A stretch of DNA of 30,725 nucleotides from Cladosporium sp. IMV 00045. Taxonomy: Eukaryota; Ascomycota; Dothideomycetes; Cladosporiales; Cladosporiaceae. The notes below the pieces were generated by a model, which was given only the letters and a program-made list of their open reading frames with translations, ran no database searches and had not been told where the DNA came from. Each line of letters starts with the position of its first letter. The stretch's first letter is position 1. Shown one piece after another: positions 17,280 through 26,393 of this stretch. The position numbers and the translations under genes were made by a program. The stretch spans positions 1 to 30,725 of the forward strand of contig MSJI02000205.1 of the NCBI GenBank assembly GCA_001931905.2, read 5' to 3'.

Positions 17280-18370
17280 TATGCCTCGCCGGAGGTTATT
17301 AAAGAGGCTCTAGTATCACCCTTACTACCTAAGCCGTACCTATATTATACTCTATAGAGCGTAGTCTACTAAAAGGAGCTAATCTACGAGGCTAGCCGCT
17401 AGTTTAATACTACGCATCCTTAAGTAGCGATCGATCTATTTAACTAATAGCTAGAGGCCTTCCTTTAAGAGCGCGATTATCGCTATAAGCGTACTCGCGT
17501 TACTACTAGCTATAGGAACCGCGCTAAGAGTAACTAGATACCTAGTAATCTTAACGATTATAAGGCCCTTATAGAGCGTTTAAAGGCGTAGTACGACGAG
17601 AAGCGTAAGGAGCTTACGGTTAAGGTAACGGCGGTAGTTAAGACTACTACTATCGCCTTATAACCGACCCCTCGTTAAAGGAACATAGCTACTAGCCGTT
17701 AGTTAGATATACTACCCTCGGAGCGTATAAATTAAGTCGAAGCAGGTAATACTATAGGCCTATTAACGGCGAAGTAGTCGTATAAATCGAAGGCATACCG
17801 TAGCTATAGTAGCCTCTACTTCTACGCCGCGCGCGACGATCCTTCCTTCTACCTACCTATCTATCCTAGAGTATTAACTACGTAGGCGGAGGCGATAATC
17901 GACGGCAAACTTACGGTAGATAAGCCGTCGTCGTTAATATAGCAGTAGATATAGATATAAAAGGACCGTAATAAGGGCTCTAAGAAGGGCCGTTAAATAG
18001 AGCGCTAGTAGTAGTAGTATAGCCCTATTAATATCCACTTTAACGTAGGTATTAGTAGCCTCGGAGGCGTTAAATAAGCGCCTACTTCGAGCCCTATTAG
18101 GCTATCGTCGTTAGATCGCTCGTCGCGCGAGTAGATAGAGGAGTTCTTCGAGTAGTATAAGGATTAAAGGGCGTAGTACGGCGAGGCCTCTATATTAGAT
18201 CGAGTAAAGGGGTTATTAATTATTAATAGCGATAATCTTAAATTAATAGGAGCGGCGACTATTAAGGAATAGAGGGTAGTAGGCCTACTAGGAGGCTATT
18301 AAAAGAGGCTTAAGAAGGTAGCTAAGCTATAGTTACTAGCTAGCTAAGTAGCGGGACTAGCCGTATTATT
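17280..18370 (+). pseudogene. Second dead reading frame in the transposon, unknown family
   Basis: Read through its stops, one plus-strand frame stays protein-like for about 1 kb. Clean stretches include LNDYKALIERLKA, YDEKRKELTVKVTAVVK, DDPSFYLPIYPRVLTT and YGEASILDRVKGLL. Most stops are TAG or TAA, as expected from CAG, CAA and TGG codons after C-to-T change on either strand. I do not recognise the family. It is charged and Lys/Glu-rich, perhaps an accessory or DNA-binding protein of the element. Its orientation opposes the transposase. The boundaries are approximate. Confidence 0.5.
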
Positions 18371-18839
18371 ATAGTTTTAGGTATTTATCTACTATCCCTC
18401 TACCTTTTTAATATTTAGTTTATAAGGTTCTTATAATTAGTTCGATCTATTATTAGTTTTAATATCGCTTAAATTAATTTATTAGTTATTAAATAGTAGG
18501 TTAGAGACGTCGTTTACTAGTAGTACCTCCGCTACTTTAATCCGCGCGAGTCGCCTATTACTAAGACTACGAGAGCTAATTAGAACGCGGAGCGTACGGA
18601 GGTCGTAAATATAAACGAATTTTTACTAAAATAGCTAAGGGATTCATATAATAACTACTTAACGAATTAATTAATATATATAATAGGAATTATAGCGCTA
18701 TCGACGAGTATTTAAATAAATAAAAAATTATCTAAATCCGTTAATTAGTTGTAGCGTAGGACTACGATAAAGTAACCGGCTTAGTTTAGCTAAATAAGCC
18801 TTATAAGAGCCTTATAAACATTAACTTCTTACTCCTTAA

Positions 18840-19930
18840 CTATATAACTACTCTTTTTAAACTAACTAACTATACTACCTACTCCTATAGCCTTAATAGT
18901 ATACCTTATAAACGCTCCGAAGTCTCGAAATATCGCCGCCTCGTCGATATACCTCCGTACCTACGCCTTTAGTATATTAAACGACTACTCGATTAGATTA
19001 AAGTCTAGTAAATAAGGAGGTAGATACTCGAGTTTAACGCTACTATTAGTATAGAGGCTTTTAATCCTATCGCTATAATAGATAGTAGTATTATCTATAA
19101 TAAGGATATAGCCGGGTAGTAGCTAAGGTAATAGCCTATCTTTAAGCTACTCCTTAAAGGCCTCTATTATTACTACGCCGTCGATTATTAAGGGATTAGG
19201 AAGATAGCTATCTATCGTTATTATAGGTAATACGCTCTATCGTCTACTTCGAGATAGATAGGCCTTATCGTGACATAGTAGGCTAATAGGACTCTAACTA
19301 CGCTTCCTATCGCCTATTCGAGGTATATAGGTACTCTCGTCGATAAATACTAGCCTATCTATAGGCTAGTATACCCTCCTTACGCGCTAGTTAGCTCGGA
19401 GGTCTTCGTTACGCTAGAGTATAGCCTTCTTAGCTACCTTACTTAACTAATTAAGGCTCTTAAGATGCTTACTAATCGCTAACTCCGTAATAGTAACCCT
19501 AAAGCGATCGAATAGGAAGTAGGCGACCTTATCTAGGTACGCCGTCGGCCTATCTTCGAGGTATAGTAGTAGGACCTACGTAGCATTATTAATATAAGGC
19601 ACCTTAACGAATATATATAGCTTACGACTTACCTTATCTTATTTAGCCGTTAGTAACGATAGCCTACTACGCTTACGTAATGTAGGCGGATATAGCTCCC
19701 TAAATACCTTTAAATTACGCTTCTAACGCCTCGTAACGACTATACTAGTATTAAACTACTTAGTAATCGCTATAGTAGTTACCTTCTAGTTAAGTATAAG
19801 GTCCTTTAGTAAAAGCGTATTATAGGGCTAGAGCGTAGGCCTTATCGCGACGACGGAGTTACTAAAACACCTCTAATCTAGCTATACTATAAAAAAGCGA
19901 CGATACGATTTAAGGAACGTTTTAAACGAC
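18840..19930 (-). pseudogene. DD34E transposase remnant (Tc1/IS630-type, DDE_3)
   Basis: Read on the minus strand through its stops, this gives LVFIDESTYIPRIGDRK (first catalytic Asp near 19340), LPGYILIIDNTTI (second Asp near 19094) and then KLEYLPPYLLDFNLIE (Glu near 18988). The second Asp and the Glu are separated by 34 residues, so this is a DD34E catalytic core. The motif order is that of Tc1/mariner and IS630-type DDE transposases. After the Glu the frame meets a TAG in FNLIE*SFNILKA, where the family normally has a coding residue, and another TAG before VRRYIDE. Both fit CAG and TGG codons hit by RIP. The N-terminal DNA-binding part is too damaged to define. Confidence 0.85.
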
Positions 19931-19958
19931 GTTAATACTAGATATTTAATATAATAAG

Positions 19959-20037
19959 CGCGATTTTCCGTGTTTTAGTAACGCGTATACTAAAAAGCGG
20001 AAAGCCCCGCCGCGATCGATAATTACTCCGACGGTTG
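19959..20037. repeat. Right terminal inverted repeat, RIP-mutated
   Basis: The reverse complement matches 16853-16931 with mostly C-to-T or G-to-A changes; for example GTGCACGCGTCACC has become GTATACGCGTTACT. Confidence 0.9.
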
Positions 20038-20047
20038 TATTATAGTA

Positions 20048-20466
20048 TAATGCTTTGCAATATGGCTGCCCCTATAGGTCCGCTACGAGAACGCCCTAAA
20101 TTTTAGCTTACTTCGAGTAAATCGGGTATATCTCCTCCCTAAGATAGAATTATCTCCTAATTCAAACGGGAAGATACTCGTAAGGTATAGAGCTTTCGGG
20201 AGAAGCTAAAATCAAGTTATATAACGTAATTTCGAATAGAATCACGTGATATCACGTGATTACCTACGATATAATGCTATAGTCCTACCTTATAAGTATA
20301 TTCATTCGATACCTCTAGGCTACGTAAGTGCCATCCTAGAATATTAGAGTCGTACGAGACAAATAGAGCTAGATATCTCGGATTTGCTCGAAGCCAGCCA
20401 GAGTCTAGTGCATTTTCTGCTGGCTTCGCAGCGGACCCACAGGGGCAGCCATATTGCAAAAGGTTG
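20048..20466. mobile_element. 419-bp MITE with TA target duplication
   Basis: Inverted ends of about 40 bp share TTTGCAATATGGCTGCCCCT and then GGTCCGCT (left end about 20048-20087, right end about 20425-20466). TA lies on both sides (20046-20047, 20467-20468). The left copy reads CTATAGGTCCGCTACGA where the right copy reads CTGTGGGTCCGCTGCGA, so the left end is RIP-altered. There is no coding capacity. The ends differ from those of the 3185-bp element next to it, so it is a separate non-autonomous family that also targets TA. Confidence 0.8.
20240..20261. repeat. Perfect 22-bp palindrome at the MITE centre
   Basis: Two abutting copies of the self-complementary decamer ATCACGTGAT, plus one flanking A and T, form a perfect 22-bp palindrome with two CACGTG cores. 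It lies within a few bases of the element's midpoint (20257). Confidence 0.85.
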
Positions 20467-21105
20467 TATCATCAGTTTGTCAAATGGCGAGAATGCATGT
20501 GGAGAAGCCATCATCTGTTTTTTGATACTCTCGATGGTAGGGTATACATTCTGATGCTCTAGGGTCGAGCATACTAACATAGAGAGACTGGAGATACTCT
20601 CATCTGCTTTTAATTCTCTCAGTGGCATAATGACAATATTGATGATATAGAAATAAGGATACTAGCACGGCGAGAGCTCGTCAAGCTCTCGATGGCATGG
20701 AGTGGATACTGATGCTATATGCGTGAGGGTACCAGCACTGCGAACATCGAGATACTCTCGTTCGTTTCTCAAGGCTCTCAACGGCAGGGCATAAATCCTG
20801 GCGCTACATGCGCGAAAACAATAGCACGGCGAGGACGGAGAGACTGTCATTCGTTTATCAACGCTCTCAGTGGTAGAGCATAGATTCTGACGCGATATGC
20901 ATGAAGGTACTAGCCTTGTGGGAATGGAGATACTGTCGCTCATTCGTCAAATCTCTCAATGGGAGAGCATCAACTTCGGTATTCTATGTTCGATGGTACT
21001 AACACGCAGAGAATGGAGATATTACTACGCAATCATCTTTATCTCAATGGCATAGCAAAAGCTCCGCGCTCTAGGTACTAAGGTATTAGCACAGAGCTTT
21101 GTTCA
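20467..21105. repeat. 89-bp minisatellite array
   Basis: The motif ARYAGCAC..GGAGATACT.TC, followed by CTCTCAATGGCAGAGCAT, recurs with the AGCAC word or its variant at 20576, 20664, 20734, 20823, 20912, 21001 and 21088. Most spacings are 88-89 bp, with one shortened unit of 70 bp. Units are diverged by point changes. The unit split by the two transposons belongs to the same array. Confidence 0.85.
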
Positions 21106-21154
21106 AAGACCTCGTGTAATGAAGTTCCAGTGCTCCTGCTTGTCTGGGTTGTAT

Positions 21155-21659
21155 TCATTTGGTGGCGTGGAACTGGTCCATCTCCTCCATCACCGCTTGG
21201 TATTTGTCGCCGGTAATACTAAGGGACTTCAACTTGCTGGATGCATCGTGAATCACAATGGCAGGCTATACAGTATGTCAGTAAAGCTGGTCAGTCTCGG
21301 CTGCTGGGTCAAGTGTCTTTACCTCGTCGTCCTCAACTGGATCAAGCTCGGCATCGGGCACATCGGCTTCATTGTTCCCACTAAGCGTCAAGTCAGTATT
21401 TGTAACCTCTACTGAGCAAAGAAGCCACTTACCCTGGTGCTTCTTCTGTGGAGGGTTCTTCCGAGTCCCGTGACGTCTTTTTGGCATGCATGGCCTTGAG
21501 GATACGAGGATAGATTCTCGTCGCTTGGTTCTTACGCTCCTTTAGGAGGGTCTTCTCCAATTTGTCTGCCACATCCTTGCCGAGCGCGCCATAGTTGGTG
21601 TATGGCGTGACACGGAGGTTGGCCTCTAGCTGGCCGGACTGCCTACTGAAGCTGAAGCG
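21155..21659 (-). CDS. 3' part of a spliced gene of unknown family
   Basis: Three exons fit in frame: 21433-21659, 21323-21380 and 21155-21265. Introns are 52 nt (GTAAGT..TTAG) and 57 nt (GTAAAG..ATAG, with a CTGAC-like branch site). The product reads RFSFSRQSGQLEANLRVTPY, then GALGKDVADKLEKTL, a basic stretch (RIYPRILKAMHAKK), an acidic stretch (EEPSTEEAPGGNNEADVPDA) and the end SKLKSLSITGDKY..MDQFHATK. I do not recognise it. An acceptor-like CAG precedes 21659, and coding-like sequence (ETISDLIVKWISGC) lies upstream at about 21720-21760, but I could not join the two in phase. The 5' end is therefore unresolved and may be damaged. Confidence 0.45.
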
Positions 21660-22018
21660 CTGTACGCAAGGAGTCAAAGGATATATAGCATATGGCTCTC
21701 ACTCCCTACAGCCAGAGATCCATTTGACGATCAAGTCCGATATAGTCTCATTGCCACACACCTCGTACTCTTACCTCGAGCTTTCTCACTTCCCTGCGCC
21801 AAAAAATGCCACAGCAGAGCAGTAGCAGCGCAACAAAGACGAGCACAGCTTATTCCCTATAGTGTCTTTCTTCCTGGTATGTACGCTTTTACTTATGCAA
21901 ATACCTACGAGCCTATTGATATCTCGAAGATCGACCTCTAGAGAACCTAACAAGTGATGATCAAGAATTATGATTGCAGCTTAATTTGCTTACCCTCCTC
22001 TTGTATAGGCACCTACCC
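21660..22018. other. Unassigned sequence upstream of the 21155-21659 gene
   Basis: It may hold a 5' exon of the minus-strand gene near 21720-21780. Otherwise I see nothing recognisable. Confidence 0.35.
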
Positions 22019-22320
22019 AAGCACCTACCGACGCACTCGTACATACACTACATATCGACCACCGGAGCACCAATACACCATATCTCTCCTAGGCCACACA
22101 CGCACTACTCACGAACCTACCGACGCACCCGAATATGCACTATATATCGACCATCGGAGCATCAATACACCATGTTGCTCCTGGATCACACAGGCACTTG
22201 CTTACGCTTCTACCGACGCATCCAGAAATACACTATGGATCGATAATCGGAGCATCAATACGCCATGTCGCTCCTAGATCATATAAGCACTTACTCACGC
22301 ACCTACCAATGCACCCGCTC
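22019..22320. repeat. 93-bp tandem array, just over three units
   Basis: CTACCGACGCA, then CTATAxATCGA, CGGAGCATCAATAC and CCATGT.GCTCCT recur with unit starts at 22027, 22119, 22212 and 22305 (spacing 92-93 bp). Open frames through it are a consequence of the repeat. Confidence 0.85.
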
Positions 22321-22381
22321 ACAGACGCTGTCATCGACTTCCAGAGAAGAAATACACCATGGGGATCGCAAAAGCTCAAAG

Positions 22382-22949
22382 GCAGCACCTCCCGGATCAA
22401 TCTGTTGACGGCTCGGATGATCCTGCACCTGGCCCACCAAGGGTGGATTCTCAAATAACGACAATTTGGTGATCGCCTCATACTCCGACCAGGTCACCCT
22501 GCTCGAGGCCCTTTTTTGTGGACGTCGCAGATGGCATCCGAGTCAAGACCATCGATGGATCGAAGGGCTCAGAGACCCCGGTCGTCATTATAGATTGCAA
22601 GACGCTGGGTGCAGCTACCGAGGAGGGGATAGGCTTCCTCGGCGAGTACCAACGTCGCTTCAATGTCGCGATGTCGAGGGCCTAGGTCGGGCGGATTCCT
22701 GTTTGCCACAACGGCATGACCAAGATGATCAAGGGAAAGCCGATGAATTCGGGAGCCTGGAATGAATTCTTCGAGCAGGCCGATGCAGCCGACGACGTTC
22801 TGGACAGCCACAGTTTGGACGGCAAGATCTCCTTCACGACATTAGAGGCCCGGTTCAAGATGTGCGCCGCACATACAGGGCAGCAGTGCAGCAAGACGCC
22901 GTCCACCATGCCAATGTCTCGCGTGACAAAAGCGAGGAAGCGGCGGTGA
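22382..22949 (+). pseudogene. SF1 (UPF1/NFX1-type) helicase C-terminal fragment, broken
   Basis: The helicase match is spread over three frames. Frame one gives STSRINLLTARMILHLAHQ. Frame two gives GGFSNNDNLVIASYSDQVTL. Frame three gives VKTIDGSKGSETPVVIID (motif V region) and then RRFNVAMSRA (motif VI). Motif VI is followed at once by TAG 22683-22685 and then VGRIPVCHNGMTKMIKG and SGAWNEFFEQA, the usual end of the domain. So there are two frameshifts (near 22440 and 22515) and one stop. The Walker A region and upstream parts are absent; the fragment begins straight after the 93-bp array. The closest fit by eye is the C-terminal AAA_12-type helicase domain of UPF1/ZNFX1-like proteins, some of which act in RNA surveillance and RNA silencing. 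Confidence 0.75.
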
Positions 22950-23194
22950 AGAAGGTCGCTGTGTCTTCAAGGAGACACGGCATCATGACCTTCATTGAGA
23001 CAACGGGAGGGACGGAGGAGTAGGCGTCGAAGTTTTTGCAGGCATCTAATGGAGATTTTCATGTGGCTATCGATGCGCATCATTCACAGCATGGAAGCAA
23101 TTTGATAGTGGAGAGATAGCATTCTCATTAATCTACCAGAGCGGATAATACTACCGCGTGCGATACTTTCCAGCACCGAGAGATCTTAGTGACA

Positions 23195-23680
23195 GGAACG
23201 CCTCTCTGTGGACCCTTAGCTGTTTGAGTAAAACGAAGATGATAGGAGCCTCAAAGATGATCAACGGGCGGAGATACCACTGCTGATTTGCAACGCATAT
23301 CTGCGGAACCATAGCTATTTGAGTGTGACAGAATTGATGGTAGAAGCCTCAACGATCCGGAGAGACCATTGTTGATTTGCAACTCCTCTCTGTGGAACCA
23401 TCGTTATGTGGGTGTATATGAGAGTGATGATAGCAGCCCGAGTCATCTTCAAGGGGGCGGAGATACAATATTAGTTCGCAATGCCTCTCTGTGTAATCAT
23501 CCCTATGTGAGTATAACAGGGGTGATGATAGGAGCCTCAACGATGTTCAACGGGGCGGAGATACCATGATCGATTTGAAACACCACTCTGTGGTACCATG
23601 GCTATATGGGTATAATAGAGGGGATGGTGGGAGTCTCAACGAACCCTCACGGGACGGAGACACTATTCCATTTCGAAAAA
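23195..23680. repeat. Tandem array of about 97-bp units
   Basis: CCTCTCTGTGGAACCAT..CTATGTGGGTGT, then GATGATAGGAGCCTCAACGA and CGGGGCGGAGATACCA recur with unit starts at 23201, 23297, 23385, 23484 and 23583 (spacing 88-99 bp). About five diverged units. The unit is unrelated by eye to the 93-bp array, but like the 89-bp array it contains GGAGATAC. Confidence 0.8.
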
Positions 23681-23752
23681 TCACTTCTCAAAGCGTGATA
23701 TAAAACAAGAGAAATTACCCAAATTTGACACTTTCAAGCCCACCAAACCACC

Positions 23753-24993
23753 TCAAGAAGGCTTCGGCTTGCTAGCCATAGGAATAGGCGGCGGCGCACC
23801 TCCCCCTTCCCCTCCTGGTCCATCACTTCCCTGCAAAGTACTCTTCTTCGGCGGCGGAGGTGGCGCAGGCTTCTTCTTCGCCGCCGCAGCCGCGCCCGCA
23901 CCTACACCCCCGGATGGAGGCGGAATCACACCCGTCTGCTGCGTTGGCGGATATGACGGAGATGCGGGTTGCTGTCGTTGCTGCTGCCATGAGGGTACAG
24001 CCGGAGGGTGGGGTTGTCCAGCTGGTGCTGGGGAAGATGACCCAGTGCCGAGGCGGGAGAAGCGCTGTTGTAGTTCGTTCAACTGGCTGGGGTGGCCTTG
24101 CGTGGTTGAGGGTGTTTCTGTGCTGTTGTTGCTGCCATTGTCAATTCCGAAGCCGGGGACTGAGACGCCTGCTTGACCTAGGCGGTTGACTGCATGTTGG
24201 TTCAGGGAGGAAGAGGGTGGTCTCGGGGCGTTGGGTTGGGTTGCTTCTCCGTAGGTGGGAGGTGGAGGAGGCGTGAATTCGTCTGGGTATTCATTCTGTC
24301 GAGGCGGCAGGACGGGTGGTGGTCTTCCGCTTGTTGTGCGTGTTGGAGGCGGCGGTCCTGGTGCTGCTGTCACCGGAGAAGGCGCCTGTGCCCGGCCTGG
24401 CAGAGCTGGAGGTGGTCTTCCTCTTGCAGGTGGAGCTGGACCTGGACTTGATGTACCCGGGCTATTTCTCCTCAAAGGAGGCGGTGGTAGATTATCCGTC
24501 CTCAAGCCTGAAGTGTTCATACGGTATGGTCCGGGTGGTGGTTTGGCCTCTTCCTCTTGTTCTGCCTGTTGTTGCTGTGTCTGGTATCTGGGTGCAGGCA
24601 CTGGACCGCCCAGTCCGCCTCCACCTCCTACACTTCCACCTCCAACACTTCCCCCACCCGTCGAAGGCCCCGCGGTAATAGCCCGATTCGGCGATGGCGA
24701 GGCACCAGCGTTCGCACCATAGTACGCAGAATGTTTAGGCGGAGGACCAAAAGAAGAAGCTAGACAATCCGTCAGCACTTGCAAGCCGGCCTTGTAGTCA
24801 ATCAAGGTAACAACTCACGATCCTGCAATGAAGCCAGCGGTCTAGATTGATGATTGCGCGCCTCCTCATATGCGTCCGGTTTCTTCTGGCCGGTGGCCAT
24901 GCCTTTCAAATCCGACTTCCACGTCTTGCGCGAGATGGACGGGTCGCCCGGAGGGTGCCAGCCGCCTTTGGCTAGGCCTTTGAATTTGTCCAT
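23753..24993 (-). CDS. Proline-rich protein with conserved N-terminus (AIM3-like, possible actin-patch/SH3 ligand)
   Basis: Start ATG at 24993 (MDKFKGLAKGGWHPPG). One 59-nt intron (24760-24818, GTGAGT..CTAG with a GCTGAC branch site) joins SLQD to PSSFGPPPKHSAYYG, giving 393 residues. The N-terminal 80 residues (KTWKSDLKGMATGQKKPDAY, then NHQSRPLASLQD) are compact and look conserved. The rest is disordered and rich in Pro, Gly and Gln, with many PxxP and polyproline runs (PAPPPPPKKS near the end). Such stretches bind SH3 domains and profilin in actin-cytoskeleton proteins. No WH2 motif is clear. A similarity to yeast AIM3-type proteins is my guess from the layout and is not proven. Confidence 0.7.
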
Positions 24994-25665
24994 GGTCGTA
25001 TCGTTATTTGTGATTTGTCCCGTGAAGAAGGAGAATGAGAAGAGGGAGTGCCTTTCTAAGGGGAACACATTTAGTGAGCGCCTACCACCTCCGGCCCATA
25101 ATGAGGGTTCACTGCTGCGCCCTCTGCTCCGTGGTGGGTGGGTGAAGTTAGCAGGCGATGACGTTGCCCCTCCTCGGTTGCGGAATTTGCCCTTCCATAA
25201 ACTCAATCGTCTCGCAATTGAATAAACAACGATCGATATGTGGACAACAGGTCAAATAATGTAATCTTAGGTAACTTGCAAACATTGAATGCTCAAAATG
25301 ACCATTCTCGGCATATGGAACTCACGTAGACACAGTGAATATGTAACAAAAAAGTAGCCAACATGAAATTGGAAATGTTCACTGTAAAAGCATTGCTAAC
25401 GAAGCTCTTGCAGCACATATACCTCGGTGATATTTCAAACCAAGTCCCAAACGAAGGTGTCTAGTGTCCAAGAGTCCGACGGGGTTCTCAAAGAGTGTAC
25501 CCAAGTATCCAAAAGTCCAATATCCCAAAGCGCAGAAAATTACCAAAAACCAAAGAACCCATCTCCCCTCCTTTCCATCCATCCAAAACCCCAAACCCGA
25601 CAATCCAAAACAACGTTACCAAAACCGCACCATCCAACCCCCTCCAAAACAACCCTCCCCTCCCC
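24994..25665. other. Intergenic region
   Basis: This holds the promoter of the proline-rich gene (24994 onward) and the 3' flank of the next minus-strand gene. Short frames show nothing recognisable. Confidence 0.5.
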
Positions 25666-26393
25666 TCAACCCAACCCTTCCCTCCCTCCCTCCCCCCTCC
25701 TCATCCCCATAGACCTCCACCTCCCATCCCTCCTCACCTGCTCCAAACCCTCCCTCTCCCTCACCTGCTCCAAAAGCTCCCTCTCCTTCAACTCCACCTC
25801 TTCCTTCATGCTCTCACTCCACTCATGACTTCCCTGCCTCGGCATCCCGAGCACTCTTCCATCCCAACCCACGAACCTTCCAAAAGCATCTCGTCCCGCC
25901 ACACTCTGCGCCAAACTATCACGGATCCACTGCGCTGTGACGGCGAGGTCGAGTCGTTCTTTAAGGTCTTGGTCGTGTGTTGTTGTGGGCTGGACGGCAC
26001 CGCCGGTGGCATTAATCCTGTCCGAATCTGAAGTGGGATCGGGAATAGAAGCATCAACAGGCAGCGGCGTGAGCAGAGATCTCCCTCCCTCGGAGCGATT
26101 CTGCAACTGAACGTTGTGTTGGGGGTAAGGGAAGGGGCAGAAAGGGCTTCCTCTATCCGTCGGCATCGAGGGAACGTCGTAGAGATGCCCCGAGACTGTT
26201 GGACGGAGGGGCGGTGTTGGTGGAGCTACGAAGTCTCGAACCAGTGGGGATTGCTGTTGTTGGGAGGTTCTGGCGATCTTCGCAACTGTTGCTTCTTCTT
26301 CCTCGGGCTCGGGGGAGTATTGAGGTGGTGAGAGTTGGAGGTGCGGGTTGCGTGGTCTTTTGCCTAGGTGGGGTGTTTGAATCGGAGCTGAAC
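25666..26393 (-). CDS. Hypothetical protein, first exon unresolved
   Basis: An open stretch of 242 codons follows a good acceptor (CTTCTTCTCTCCGCAG, exon from 26393) and ends at TGA 25666-25668. It begins SAPIQTPHLGKRPRNPHLQL, a possible nuclear localisation signal, and continues Pro/Gln-rich (QYSPEPEEEEA, FVAPPTPPLRPTVSGHLYDV). A helical region then follows: DLKERLDLAVTAQWIRDSLA and a charged probable coiled coil (MKEEVELKERELLEQV). The exon starts in phase 2, so a short 5' exon must supply one base. ATG codons near 26510-26550 are candidates, but no donor is convincing. An internal ATG (MPTDRGSPF, at 26166) is the alternative start. The family is unknown. Confidence 0.55.

Larger units (their letters stand above)
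16853..20037. mobile_element. Tc1/mariner-type DNA transposon, 3185 bp, inactivated by RIP
   Basis: The ends are 79-bp inverted repeats (16853-16931 and 19959-20037) starting CAACCGTCGGAGTAAT. The element is flanked by a TA duplication (16851-16852 and 20038-20039), as expected for the Tc1/mariner superfamily. From about 16990 onward the interior is almost without CpA and TpG while CpG is retained, so TAG and TAA stops occur in every frame. This is the signature of repeat-induced point mutation at CpA. A minus-strand transposase remnant and a plus-strand second remnant are listed separately. The element cannot move by itself. Confidence 0.9.

Noticed and set aside
21954..22458. Plus-strand frames of about 107 codons through the 93-bp array
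   Set aside because: The apparent protein is a translation of the tandem repeat. Only its last 25 codons match a helicase, and they are treated as a pseudogene fragment.
20467..23680. A CRISPR-like array
   Set aside because: Units are 89-99 bp, diverged, and have no short conserved repeat alternating with unique spacers. The host is a eukaryote.
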